Assembly: GCA_903863375.1 (NCBI GenBank) | Contig: CAIPBT010000008.1 | Coordinates: forward strand, 1-64,000 | From: an uncultured Ferrovum sp. | Lineage (GTDB): Bacteria; Pseudomonadota; Gammaproteobacteria; Burkholderiales; Ferrovaceae | Direction: 5' to 3' | Length of the DNA stretch: 64,000 bases | In this document: positions 35,682 through 43,768 of the stretch, piece after piece | Numbering within the stretch: position 1 is the stretch's first letter | Layout of the letters: each line of letters starts with the position of its first letter | Program-made: the position numbers and the translations under genes | The notes under the pieces: generated by a model | The model's database searches: none | What the model was told of the DNA's origin: nothing | The model's input: only the letters and a program-made list of their open reading frames with translations

Positions 35682-36860
35682 GTGAATTTTATTAGACAAA
35701 TAAGATTTGAAGCCATTTGGTTTCTGATCAGCGCAACGCTGTCAGGCGTTGGCGTCACGATGCTGCCCGGCGCAACGCTGCCGTTGCTGGCGGGCAATGC
35801 CGCCGTCGGCCTGCTGCTGCTGCAGCGCCGGGCGGGTGTGTCGCCCCCCGTGCCGGCAGACGCGACCGACAAGGCGGCCCTCGACGCGGGCACGGTAGCG
35901 CGTGAACTTGCCGCACTACAGGCCTTTGGCCGGCTGATGAATGTGCAGTTGCACGGCGTCAACCAGGTGACCGAAGACGCCGCGCTCGACATGCTGGAGC
36001 GGCTGATGCGCCTGGAACAGCAGGTGGGCACCCTGCAGGGCATGGTGAATCAGGCGTTTGAGCGCGCCCACAACCTGTCCGACCTCGCCTCTCACGAACT
36101 GCGGGTTCAACATCATGCGCTGGCAGAACTGCAGGCCTCGAAGGAGGCTGCCGAAGCTTCGGCCCACGAGGACAATGCCCGGGTTGCCACCGCACTTGGC
36201 CGCATCGACCGACTGCAGGACCTGGTCAAGCTGATCGGCAACATCTCGCGGCAAACCAACCTGCTTGCCCTGAACGCGGCCATCGAGGCCGCCCATGCCG
36301 GCGAATCGGGCCGTGGCTTCCGCGTCGTGGCCGACGAAGTGCGCAAGCTGGCCAATCAAAGTGATGATGCCGTTCGCCAGATATCAGCAGGCCTGGAAGA
36401 GTCTACCCATCAGATCGCCGAAGACCTGCGTCTGCTGCTGGGTGTGGTTCACACCCGCAGCGCCGGCCTTGACCTGAGCGGCGCGCTGCGCGCCGTGCAG
36501 GACACGGAAGAACGCATCCACCACGTGGTGGAGGAATTTGCCGAACTGCGCGCGCAGGCCGGCACCCTCGGGCTGGACTCCGGTAGCAACCGGGCGGAAG
36601 TGGCCAGCGCGCTGGGCCGCCTGCAGGTGCAGGACGTCACCCGCCAGCGCATCGAAAAGGTAGCGCAAGGCCTGGATCTGATGGACGGTCACCTGCACAC
36701 CCTGGAACACCAGTGCACCGAGCCCCGGCCAGTGCTTGAACTGCCTCCCTTCGAAGAAAACATTGCCCGTTTCGAACGCGACTTTGCTGCGGTCGCCGGG
36801 CGTTCCGCCAACCCGCAACCAGGCGGTGCCAAAGCAGCCGATATCATCGAACTGTTCTAA
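35682..36860 (+). CDS. MCP-like signalling protein with C-terminal CheZ-like motif
   Basis: A 392-residue protein with an N-terminal membrane hairpin (about 10-48) and almost no periplasmic loop, no HAMP and no ligand-binding domain. The chemoreceptor signalling tip is intact: [18 protein letters not shown] (191-208) then [15 protein letters not shown]. The C-terminal part contains VQDVTRQR (316-323), which resembles the QDLTGQ active-site segment of the CheY-P phosphatase CheZ, with D318 and Q322 at the same spacing. A lone CheY follows. Start GTG 35682 overlaps the stop of a five-codon ATG reading frame (35668-35685), so initiation may be coupled. Confidence 0.8.
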   Translation: MNFIRQIRFEAIWFLISATLSGVGVTMLPGATLPLLAGNAAVGLLLLQRRAGVSPPVPADATDKAALDAGTVARELAALQAFGRLMNVQLHGVNQVTEDAALDMLERLMRLEQQVGTLQGMVNQAFERAHNLSDLASHELRVQHHALAELQASKEAAEASAHEDNARVATALGRIDRLQDLVKLIGNISRQTNLLALNAAIEAAHAGESGRGFRVVADEVRKLANQSDDAVRQISAGLEESTHQIAEDLRLLLGVVHTRSAGLDLSGALRAVQDTEERIHHVVEEFAELRAQAGTLGLDSGSNRAEVASALGRLQVQDVTRQRIEKVAQGLDLMDGHLHTLEHQCTEPRPVLELPPFEENIARFERDFAAVAGRSANPQPGGAKAADIIELF

Positions 36861-36894
36861 AGCCCGTCCTTTTCCACCGCATCAAGGAAGATCC

Positions 36895-37257
36895 ATGAAA
36901 ACCGTCCTGCTTGTCGACGACTCCCGCACCATGCAACTGAGCATGCGTCAGCTTTTCACCGGTGCCGGTTACCAGGTGCAAACGGCCGAAGATGGCGAGG
37001 CGGCCATGGGGCACCTGAAAGGCGGCCTTCGGCCCGACCTGATCATCACCGACATCAACATGCCCAAGATGAATGGACTGGAGTTCATCAAGGCGGCGCG
37101 CACCCTGGTGCGCTTTGCCCCGATCCTGGCGCTGACCACGGAATCACAGCAGGCCCGCAAGGACGAGGCCAAACGGGCGGGCGCAACCGGCTGGGTGTTG
37201 AAGCCGGTCGACGGCAACGATCTGCTGAAAGTTGCGCAGCGCTTGCTGCCGAACTGA
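36895..37257 (+). CDS. CheY-like single-domain response regulator
   Basis: A 120-residue receiver domain. Phosphoacceptor is D53 (ITDINMPKMNG), with the acidic pair in LLVDDSR (D8, D9), T at TTESQ and the conserved lysine in LKPVD. There is no output domain, so it acts by protein contact. ATG 36895 has AAGGAAG upstream and lies 34 bp after the MCP-like gene, forming a two-gene unit without CheA or CheW. Partner kinase unknown. Confidence 0.92.
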   Translation: MKTVLLVDDSRTMQLSMRQLFTGAGYQVQTAEDGEAAMGHLKGGLRPDLIITDINMPKMNGLEFIKAARTLVRFAPILALTTESQQARKDEAKRAGATGWVLKPVDGNDLLKVAQRLLPN

Positions 37258-37310
37258 ATCCTGCCCGCTGCGAAGCCCGGGCTGCAAAGGCAGACTCCCA
37301 GACCGGCTCA

Positions 37311-37410
37311 CGTCAGCCCGGCTGACGCATGGTCAGGCTTAGGGGTGATCCAGCTGACGGGTGATCCAGCTCAGCGGTGGCCCAGCTTAGGGAGTGGGCC
37401 GGCTTACGGG
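37311..37410. repeat. Hairpin and imperfect 16-17-bp tandem repeats
   Basis: A perfect 7-bp stem (cgtcagc/gctgacg, 37311-37327) follows the CheY-like gene. It runs into four to five degenerate copies of a 16-17-bp unit resembling gggtgatccagctgac, which end at the stop codon of the small secreted protein. The copies lie downstream of both convergent genes. Confidence 0.55.
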
Positions 37411-37754
37411 TGGCCGACGGGCTCCGCCACCGGCTCCAGCCGGTCGGCCAGATAATGATCGATGCCGAAGTAGCTGCCCGGAGCACTGGCATGCGCCATG
37501 GCGCCGGGCGACCGGACCGTTGGCACGGCCGGAACCGATGCAGCGGCGATTGCGCCGTCCACGCCATGCAAGGCACTGATGGTGGCCACACGACTGTCGG
37601 GGATGGGCCGGGCATGGGCAGGGGGCAGCGGCTCGACCAGCGCAGGCGTAGTGACGGCAAGCCGGTCGGGCATTCCGTCGAACGCTCCCGTTACCGGGAC
37701 CAGATTGACTGCACACAGCGCCAGCACGCCGTACCCAACCAATTGCACCTTCAT
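37404..37754 (-). CDS. Small secreted protein, function unknown
   Basis: A 116-residue protein with a signal peptide (about residues 1-24, cleaved near VTGA) and a mature part rich in alanine, proline and valine with no cysteine. AAGGAG and a further AGGA precede ATG 37754, a strong ribosome-binding region, and this is the main reason to accept the gene. I recognise no family. It is convergent with the CheY-like gene and divergent from the AlgZR-like operon. Confidence 0.6.
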   Translation of the reverse strand: MKVQLVGYGVLALCAVNLVPVTGAFDGMPDRLAVTTPALVEPLPPAHARPIPDSRVATISALHGVDGAIAAASVPAVPTVRSPGAMAHASAPGSYFGIDHYLADRLEPVAEPVGHP

Positions 37755-38131
37755 TTCCTGCTCCTTGGCGGGGCCCGCCGGGCCCCCTGAACAAACGATG
37801 GATCACCGCACCGCGCCTGATCTGGCGCGTGATTGACGTTCTCTTACTATGATCTACCGCTCGGGGTTTCGCCAGAGTAAAACCAAAAGAATTTTCGTGA
37901 ATTTGCGTGCCCCCGGGCCGGATCGCGCGTGTGCATCCAATCTGCGCGCCTGCAGGCCAGACCTGGCGTAAGAAACTGCCAAAGCGCAGCATCCCACGGC
38001 GCTTCATCGCGCCTGCCTGCATTTCGTCGCGTGCCAGCAACCGTTCGTCGCAAAGGCGTACCCGTCGCAGACAGCTTGCGCGACAGTGTTTCCACGCCAG
38101 CACGGCTGGCACCTCAACGGAGACCACCATC
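37755..38131. other. 377-bp divergent regulatory region
   Basis: Separates the small secreted protein from the small membrane protein/AlgZR-like operon. It contains a GC-rich inverted repeat near the secreted gene (ggggcccgccgggcccc) and an AlgR-type box near 38040. No clear sigma-70 promoter and no convincing gene were found. Confidence 0.5.
38040..38049 (+). promoter_or_regulatory. AlgR-type binding box
   Basis: ACCGTTCGTC matches the AlgR consensus (CCGTTCGTC) known from Pseudomonas alginate promoters. It lies 82 bp before the small membrane protein gene and upstream of an AlgR-type regulator, suggesting autoregulation. Confidence 0.55.
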
Positions 38132-38350
38132 ATGACAACCTCGACCGCCCCGCACCTTCCGCGCGAACAACGCGCTGCCGCGATGCGCACCCCGGCCCGC
38201 AGCACCCGCCTGCTGGCCGGGGTGTGCAGCGCCCTGATCACCCTGGCGCTGATCGCCGCCAATGCCGGACTGGCCAGCCACTACCAGGTCAGCCCTCCGC
38301 CGATGGCTGCCGCGACAGCCCTGCTCAACACCGGTATCGTTTGCGCATGA
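38132..38350 (+). CDS. 72-residue membrane protein coupled to the sensor kinase
   Basis: Predicted small protein with a basic N-terminus (about 1-25), one membrane helix (LLAGVCSALITLALIAANAG) and a short periplasmic tail containing a single C-terminal cysteine. Its stop overlaps the kinase ATG (ATGA), so the two are translationally coupled. I recognise no family. Location suggests an accessory that tunes the kinase. ACGGAGA lies 10 bases before ATG 38132. Confidence 0.6.
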   Translation: MTTSTAPHLPREQRAAAMRTPARSTRLLAGVCSALITLALIAANAGLASHYQVSPPPMAAATALLNTGIVCA

Positions 38351-39951
38351 AAGCCAACCTGTTTCTGCCGCTGCAGGCTGCCTGGACCCGGCTGACCGGC
38401 CTGTTTGCCCGCAGCGCCCGCGAGGCGGCACGCTGGGCCGGCCGGCAAAGCTGGTCGCGGCTGGCCCTGCTGGGGCTGCTTGCCCTGTTTGCACAGCACG
38501 TGCTGACCCACAACATCCTGCAATGGGATGAAGACTCGGCCAGCGTTCACCATCGCCACGCCAGCCGCCACCCGTCCGGCCACAGCGGGCCGGACAGTGC
38601 GTCGCCGGCCGCGGCCGACCCGGCCAAGCCTAGCCCGGATGCCGCAACCATCGCCAAAACCGAGCCAGGCTCGGCTGAAGAGGTGCACATCGGCTGGGAC
38701 GGCATTACGGTTCGTAGCCGGGAAGGCAGGATCAGCGTGACGAAGGATGGCCCTGCTCCGCCGGTGACAGGCGATGCCGCGCACGCCAAGCTCGCGCAAA
38801 CCAATCCCGCCCCGATCAGTCCCGCTCCAGGCAGTGCCGCTTCAGGCAGTCCCGCTCCAGGCAGTGCCGCTTCAGGCATTGCTGCTTCACGCAGTCCCGT
38901 CCAGGCCAGTCCGGCACAGACCAGTGCCACCCCCAAGGGCATGACGCCGGCAGACCGACCGGATGCGAGAGACGCGGATGCCAAGACCGCAGATGCAAAC
39001 GCCGAGGACGAGGACGAGGACACCACCAGCGTTGACGCGTCGCAACCCACGTGGCGCACCTGGCTGCGGGATGCGCTGGAGGGCCTGGTCCTTCTGGTGA
39101 TCCTGTATCTGCTGGCGGCCCGACTGGTGATGCGTGAGGCGCAGAAATCGGAGGCGCGCGCCACCGTCGCCGAGGCCCAGGCGGCCGAGGCCACCACCCA
39201 GGCCGCGGCGGCTGAAGCCAGCGCCGAGCGCGAAGCCCTGCGTTTCCAGTTGGCGCAGGCACAGCTGCAGACCCTGCAGGCACAGGTGGAACCCCATTTC
39301 CTGTTCAATACCCTGGCATCGGTGGAATATCTGATCGAAACCGACCCGCCAAGGGCGGCCGCCATGCAGCGCCACCTGATCCAATACCTGCGTTCCGCCC
39401 TGCCGCAGATGCGCGATTCCGGCTCGCAGCTGGGTCGGGAGATGGATCTGGTCGGTGCCTACCTGGAAATCCTGAAAGTGCGGATGGAAGACCGTCTGCA
39501 GATCGACCTGGCCGTGCCGGAGGGGCTGCGTTCCGCCGAATTTCCTCCGATGCTGCTGCAATCCCTGGTGGAAAACGCCATCCGTCACGGCCTGGAACCG
39601 AAGGCGGAAGGTGGCATCGTGCGGGTCTCGGCCTCGATCGAAGACGGCGCCCTGGTGGTGGCCGTCACGGACACCGGAATCGGTCTGACGGCAGGCCAGA
39701 AGACGGCCGGCTCCGGATTGGGGCTGCGCAACATCGCGGAGCGACTGGCATTGCTGTACCCGGGTCAGGCCAGCATCCAGCTTGTGCCAAATTCGCCGAT
39801 GGGGGCACAGGCCACGGTCCGCTTGCCCTATCGCGTTGCCTCGACCCCGGTCGGCGCTTCCACCGGCGACATCTGGCCCGCGGGCGAGGTACGATCCGCC
39901 GGCGAGATCCGGACCACCGGCGGCACGCTGTCTGCCGATGGTGCCCCCTGA
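38347..39951 (+). CDS. AlgZ/LytS-type sensor histidine kinase
   Basis: A 534-residue kinase of the His_kinase (PF06580) type. An N-terminal membrane helix (about 38-55), a long periplasmic, mostly disordered region (about 60-240) and a second helix (LVLLVILYLLAARLVM) precede a coiled coil. The phosphoacceptor is H317 in VEPHFLFNTLASVEYL, followed by an ATPase with VENAIRHGLEPK and GSGLGLRNIAERL. The periplasmic region contains HIGWDGITVRSREGRISV, reminiscent of DUF4097-like beta-helix sensors, and a duplicated 30-bp repeat. A 16-bp gap separates it from the LytTR regulator. AlgZ itself has a different, multi-helix sensor. Confidence 0.88.
   Translation: MKANLFLPLQAAWTRLTGLFARSAREAARWAGRQSWSRLALLGLLALFAQHVLTHNILQWDEDSASVHHRHASRHPSGHSGPDSASPAAADPAKPSPDAATIAKTEPGSAEEVHIGWDGITVRSREGRISVTKDGPAPPVTGDAAHAKLAQTNPAPISPAPGSAASGSPAPGSAASGIAASRSPVQASPAQTSATPKGMTPADRPDARDADAKTADANAEDEDEDTTSVDASQPTWRTWLRDALEGLVLLVILYLLAARLVMREAQKSEARATVAEAQAAEATTQAAAAEASAEREALRFQLAQAQLQTLQAQVEPHFLFNTLASVEYLIETDPPRAAAMQRHLIQYLRSALPQMRDSGSQLGREMDLVGAYLEILKVRMEDRLQIDLAVPEGLRSAEFPPMLLQSLVENAIRHGLEPKAEGGIVRVSASIEDGALVVAVTDTGIGLTAGQKTAGSGLGLRNIAERLALLYPGQASIQLVPNSPMGAQATVRLPYRVASTPVGASTGDIWPAGEVRSAGEIRTTGGTLSADGAP
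38821..38880 (+). repeat. Duplicated 30-bp unit in the sensor kinase gene
   Basis: Two consecutive, almost identical 30-bp copies, each made of two related 15-bp halves, encode PAPGSAASGS-type decapeptides in the periplasmic linker. A decayed third copy follows. Copy-number change would keep the frame. Confidence 0.8.
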
Positions 39952-39967
39952 ACCGGATGGGCAGGGC

Positions 39968-40828
39968 ATGAAGCCTGTGCGGGCGCTGATTGCCGATGAC
40001 GAACGCCTATTGCGGGCGCAGTTGCGCACCCGCCTGCAGGAGGCGTGGCCGGACCTGCAGGTGGCCGGCGAAGCACGCGAAGGCCGGGAAGCCGTGGAAA
40101 TGGTTGCCACCCTGCAACCCGAGGTGGTCTTCCTGGATATCCGCATGCCGGTGCTGACCGGCATCGAAGCCGCTCATGAGATCAGCAGACTGGAGGGCCC
40201 CCCCTGCGAAATCGTGTTTGTGACGGCTTACGATCAATATGCCGTGGACGCCTTCGAGCAGGGAGCCATCGACTACCTGTTGAAGCCGGCGGATCCCGAG
40301 CGGCTGGCCCGTACCGTTGCCCGGATCCGACAACGCCTTGCCCTGCGGCAGGATGCTGCCCTTGCGCCGACGGTGGCGCCACCATCGCCCTGGGCCGCCC
40401 CGGACGGACCGCCAGCGCCAGCACCGCTGAATGACCTGGCCAGCCGACTGGCCGGTCTCGAGGCCCTGCTTCGCCGGCAGCCTGGCGCCGAAGCACGTCC
40501 CACCCACCTGCGCTGGCTTCAGGCCGCGCATGGCCGTTTGCTGAAACTGGTAGCCGTGGATGACGTGCTGTTTTTCCGGTCAGACGAGAAGTACACCCGG
40601 GTGCAGACGGCAGCGGCGGAATGGCTCATCCGCACGCCCCTGCGCGAACTGCAGGATCAGCTCGACGAGACCCAGTTTTGGCAGGTGCATCGCGGCACCA
40701 TCGTGAATGCCCGCGCCATTGAACGCATCGAACGGGACGACACCGGCAGGTTGCAGATTCATCTGCATGCGCACCCCGAAGTGCTGCAGGTCAGCCGCAG
40801 CTTTTCCCACCTGTTCCGGCAGATGTAG
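39968..40828 (+). CDS. LytTR-family response regulator (AlgR type)
   Basis: A 286-residue transcription factor. The receiver domain has D57 in VVFLDIRMPVLTG, the DDE acidic cluster and LLKPAD. A proline-rich linker (about 130-155) leads to a LytTR DNA-binding domain (about 180-286) with DDVLFFRSDEKYTRV and FWQVHRGTIVNARAIE. It is the partner of the upstream kinase. ATG 39968 has GGCAGGGC upstream. Its 3' end overlaps the convergent MFS gene by 38 bp. Confidence 0.92.
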   Translation: MKPVRALIADDERLLRAQLRTRLQEAWPDLQVAGEAREGREAVEMVATLQPEVVFLDIRMPVLTGIEAAHEISRLEGPPCEIVFVTAYDQYAVDAFEQGAIDYLLKPADPERLARTVARIRQRLALRQDAALAPTVAPPSPWAAPDGPPAPAPLNDLASRLAGLEALLRRQPGAEARPTHLRWLQAAHGRLLKLVAVDDVLFFRSDEKYTRVQTAAAEWLIRTPLRELQDQLDETQFWQVHRGTIVNARAIERIERDDTGRLQIHLHAHPEVLQVSRSFSHLFRQM

Positions 40829-41978
40829 CGGCATCTGGCAAACGCCGCGCCACCAGCGCGCATCCGGCCAGTCCGGTGGCGAGCACGCCGAGCACCGCCA
40901 GTAACGGCGCATGGCTGCTGACCGGGCCCAGCAGCAGCGGACTGAGCAGCGACCCGGCAGCGCCGAAGGCAGCCACGCGGGCGATGGCATCCGCCGGATG
41001 GTGGCCAGCTTCGTGGAACAGGACAGGGAACAGGCTGGCCAACCCCAGGCCGGCCACCGCCAGGGCAACCAGGGTGACCGGCAGCGTTTGCACCAGCACG
41101 GCCAGCAGCAGCACTGTGGCGCCGGCAGAACAGCCGAGCACCAGCAGCCGTCGCCCGCCCAGGCGCTGCACCAGCCAGTCGCTGAGCAGCCGTCCCATCA
41201 TCATGGCTACGGAAAAAACGGCCACGCCGGCCGCCGCAAGTCCCGCGCTGGCGGACAGTCCCTGGCTGAGGTACAGCGTTGCCCAGCCGGCCAGCGCACC
41301 CTCACAGGCCGACCCCAGCAGACTGAGCCATGCCAGCAGAGTGACGGGGTCGCGGCGGTTGGCCGATACGGCGACGACAGGGTTCGACGGCGGCCCATCA
41401 TCCGCCAGCCAGCCGGCGCCGATGGTCAGCACCACCATCGACAGCAGCCCTGCCCAGCCGAGGGCTGCGGCAAGCCCCAGCGCAAGCGCCGCCGTCAGCG
41501 ACGCGAACAGGGCCGCCAGGGCGGTGCCGACGTAGTACATCGCGTGCAGTCGCCCCATGCGACGCCGACCGGTCTGCCGCTGCAGGGTGAGCACCTGCAT
41601 CTGGGCGGCCACGTTGACCACGTTCATGGTCAGGCCGATGGCAAAGGCCAGTCCGTACAGCACCGGCAGCGCCGGGGCATGCGGCAGGATCAGGAGCAGC
41701 AGGGAATACAGCAGGCCACCGTGTACCAATACCCGACGACTGGACCAGCGCGCAAACACCGGACGCTGCAGTGGATAGGCACAGACGCCCCCGAAACCCA
41801 GGGCAAACAACAGGATTGCCCATTGGGCATTGTCCAGCGCGAAGGCCTGGTGGAATGCCGGATAGCGCGCAAAGATGCTGGACGTGCAGAATCCGAGGGT
41901 GGCGAAGCAGGCGTAGAGGGCGAGGGAGGCAGTCAGAAGGGTGTTCCGGTTGGCCTGAAGGACGACGCTGCCGGTCAT
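40791..41978 (-). CDS. MFS transporter (YbjJ-like)
   Basis: A 395-residue, 12-helix major facilitator. Features include GFGGVCAYPLQRPVFARWSS in the first cytosolic loop and a second-half equivalent VAMMMGRLLSDWLVQRLGGRR. The closest recognisable type is the YbjJ/sugar-transporter-like group, but substrate is unknown. The gene starts at ATG 41978, 67 bp downstream of tRNA-Lys(CTT) on the same strand with no terminator between, so some transcription may come from the tRNA promoter. Confidence 0.85.
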   Translation of the reverse strand: MTGSVVLQANRNTLLTASLALYACFATLGFCTSSIFARYPAFHQAFALDNAQWAILLFALGFGGVCAYPLQRPVFARWSSRRVLVHGGLLYSLLLLILPHAPALPVLYGLAFAIGLTMNVVNVAAQMQVLTLQRQTGRRRMGRLHAMYYVGTALAALFASLTAALALGLAAALGWAGLLSMVVLTIGAGWLADDGPPSNPVVAVSANRRDPVTLLAWLSLLGSACEGALAGWATLYLSQGLSASAGLAAAGVAVFSVAMMMGRLLSDWLVQRLGGRRLLVLGCSAGATVLLLAVLVQTLPVTLVALAVAGLGLASLFPVLFHEAGHHPADAIARVAAFGAAGSLLSPLLLGPVSSHAPLLAVLGVLATGLAGCALVARRLPDAATSAGTGGKSCG

Positions 41979-42045
41979 CGCGAGCGGCCTCAGGGTGCCC
42001 CGTGCCGATTCCGGCGGAGAGCCGTCCGGATCCAGGGGCTCGGAG

Positions 42046-42121
42046 TGGTGGGTCGTGACAGATTCGAACTGTCGACCTACGGATTAAGAGTCCGCTGCTC
42101 TACCAGCTGAGCTAACGACCC
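42046..42121 (-). tRNA. tRNA-Lys (anticodon CTT)
   Basis: 76 nt including CCA. Acceptor stem GGGTCGT/ACGACCC, D arm TAGCTCAGCTGGTAGAGCA, anticodon loop CTCTTAA (CTT), T arm ACAGTTCGAATCTGT. It is the second tRNA of a two-gene unit. Confidence 0.95.
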
Positions 42122-42236
42122 TCCGGGCATGACGTATGGCTGACAGTGCTGTTGCCAGCCGGATCTTCACCCGCTGATCAAATCCCGGCGTGGGCCAACG
42201 CACCCTGCAACGGCATCAACGAGGAATCACCAAAAC

Positions 42237-42312
42237 TGGTGGGTCGGGCGGGACTCGAACCCGCGACCAACGGATTAAAAGTCCGCTGCTCTACCGACTG
42301 AGCTACCGACCC
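42237..42312 (-). tRNA. tRNA-Lys (anticodon TTT)
   Basis: 76 nt including CCA. Acceptor stem GGGTCGG/CCGACCC, anticodon loop CTTTTAA (TTT), T arm GCGGGTTCGAGTCCCGC. It is 115 bp upstream of the CTT isoacceptor and both are served by one strong promoter. Confidence 0.95.
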
Positions 42313-42385
42313 GCCGGCACTGCTACCTGACTTTTCGCGCACCAAGACAAACAATCCGTGATGAACGATCAAAGCCAAGCCCGCT

Positions 42386-42414
42386 ATTATAGGAACTCCC
42401 GACCTGCCGGTCAA
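42386..42414 (-). promoter_or_regulatory. Sigma-70 promoter of the tRNA-Lys pair
   Basis: Minus-strand -35 TTGACC (42409-42414) and a perfect -10 TATAAT (42386-42391) with 17-bp spacing. The leader to the first tRNA is about 65 nt. Confidence 0.85.
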
Positions 42415-42501
42415 TGCACCTGCACGCAACGCGCGGCCGGCGGGGGCGTCTGACCGTCGCCGGCCGCCCGGCGTATGGCCACCCGCAGCCACACATGAGG
42501 C

Positions 42502-42771
42502 TTGAAGGCATTCACGAAGGCGCATAGCATTGTTGGTCTGGCCTTCGTTTTATTCCTGATGACCCCTCCCGACACCCGTGTCATGCTCGTCGCCGCCCTG
42601 ATCATTGCCGGGCTGCCGGTGGCCGTGCATGAATACCGCGAACACGCACACCATCGTGCCATGGCGCGCGTGGAGGGTCAGGACGCCCGCTCAAACTGGG
42701 GGGCTGCCAACGCCAACAGCGTTGAACGGGCCGGGCGGCCCGCCCTGCCGGCCGAACGGCCCAGCCGCTGA
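42502..42771 (+). CDS. Small membrane protein, function unknown
   Basis: An 89-residue protein from TTG 42502 with two hydrophobic stretches (VGLAFVLFLMTPP and VMLVAALIIAGLPVAVHEY) and a hydrophilic, alanine/arginine-rich tail. The start codon is uncertain and the ribosome-binding site (GAGG) is weak. It is convergent with cpoB, ending four bases from it. No family recognised; it could be spurious, but the hydrophobic pattern looks like a real small membrane protein. Confidence 0.45.
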   Translation: MKAFTKAHSIVGLAFVLFLMTPPDTRVMLVAALIIAGLPVAVHEYREHAHHRAMARVEGQDARSNWGAANANSVERAGRPALPAERPSR

Positions 42772-42775
42772 CGGC

Positions 42776-43768
42776 CTACTTCCGGCCCAGCTTCAGCTTG
42801 GCCTTGGCGGCAGGGTCGCTGTTGGGATAGCGGTTGATCAGGTCTTCCAGGGTTTGCCGGGCGCCGGCCGTGTCACTCTGATCGAGCTGCACCGAGGCCA
42901 GACTGAACAGCGCGTCTGCCGCCTTGGGGCTGTCGGCGTAGGCGTTCGCGGTGGCCTTCAAGGCAGTGGCAGCGGCCCCGTAATCCTTCAGGCGGTAGTG
43001 GCTCATGCCGATCCAGTACGCCACATTCGGACTGTAGATGCTGTTGGTGTAGGTGCGCGCGAACGCCTGGAAAGCCTTGAGTGCCGGACCGAAACTGCCC
43101 TCCTTGTAAGCCCGGTAAGCTTTGTCGTAGGCCGTGCTCTCGGCCACCGATGGCGGGGCGGGTGGCAGGCCAGGTTTACCCTGGGAAACCGCCACCGGTG
43201 GGTTGATCCCGGCCAGCGCCGGCTGGCCGTTGCCGGTTCCAGCGGCACCGTCGCCGGCATTGCCGCCCTCGCCCGCCTTGGCCTGCTCGGCAGCCTTGGC
43301 CGCCGCGCTTTCCAGCACATGTAGACGGGTATCCAGATCGAGGTAAAACTCTTTGCTGCGCTTTTGTGCCTGCTGCAGGTCGTTGGCCTGCACTTCCAGC
43401 TGACCCCGCAGTTTTGCCTGGTCCTGGGCTACCGCATCGATCTGCGAGGCCAAGGCTGGCAGCCCGAGATTGCGCACAGTCTGGTCAAGACGATCGAGTG
43501 CCGCCTGCAGCTTCAGCGTGGCCTGTTGCACCGTATCAATGCTGGTTTCAAGGTGGGCGAGCCGTGCGTCGTCCGCTGCATTGCGCTGCAGGACCTCAGC
43601 CCGCAGGTCTGCCACGGCCTTGCGCGCTTCATCGTCACTGAACAGCCCGGCCCGGGCCGGCAGGGTGACCGTCGTCACGGCGCCCAGCAAGGCGAGCGCC
43701 AGTGGCAGCGAGAACCAACGGCGCCGCAGCGCCCGGGCCGCCGGGAAAGTTGCGAAGGGCATGCTCAT
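42776..43768 (-). CDS. cpoB: Cell division coordinator CpoB (YbgF)
   Basis: Periplasmic protein that couples Tol-Pal constriction to peptidoglycan synthesis by PBP1B/LpoB. The 330-residue product has a signal peptide ending PARA, an N-terminal coiled coil (about 45-150), a low-complexity glycine/proline linker and C-terminal TPRs (about 210-325; AYWIGMSHYRLKDYGAA). ATG 43768 overlaps the pal stop (ATGA). It is the last gene of the tol-pal operon. Confidence 0.93.
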   Translation of the reverse strand: MSMPFATFPAARALRRRWFSLPLALALLGAVTTVTLPARAGLFSDDEARKAVADLRAEVLQRNAADDARLAHLETSIDTVQQATLKLQAALDRLDQTVRNLGLPALASQIDAVAQDQAKLRGQLEVQANDLQQAQKRSKEFYLDLDTRLHVLESAAAKAAEQAKAGEGGNAGDGAAGTGNGQPALAGINPPVAVSQGKPGLPPAPPSVAESTAYDKAYRAYKEGSFGPALKAFQAFARTYTNSIYSPNVAYWIGMSHYRLKDYGAAATALKATANAYADSPKAADALFSLASVQLDQSDTAGARQTLEDLINRYPNSDPAAKAKLKLGRK

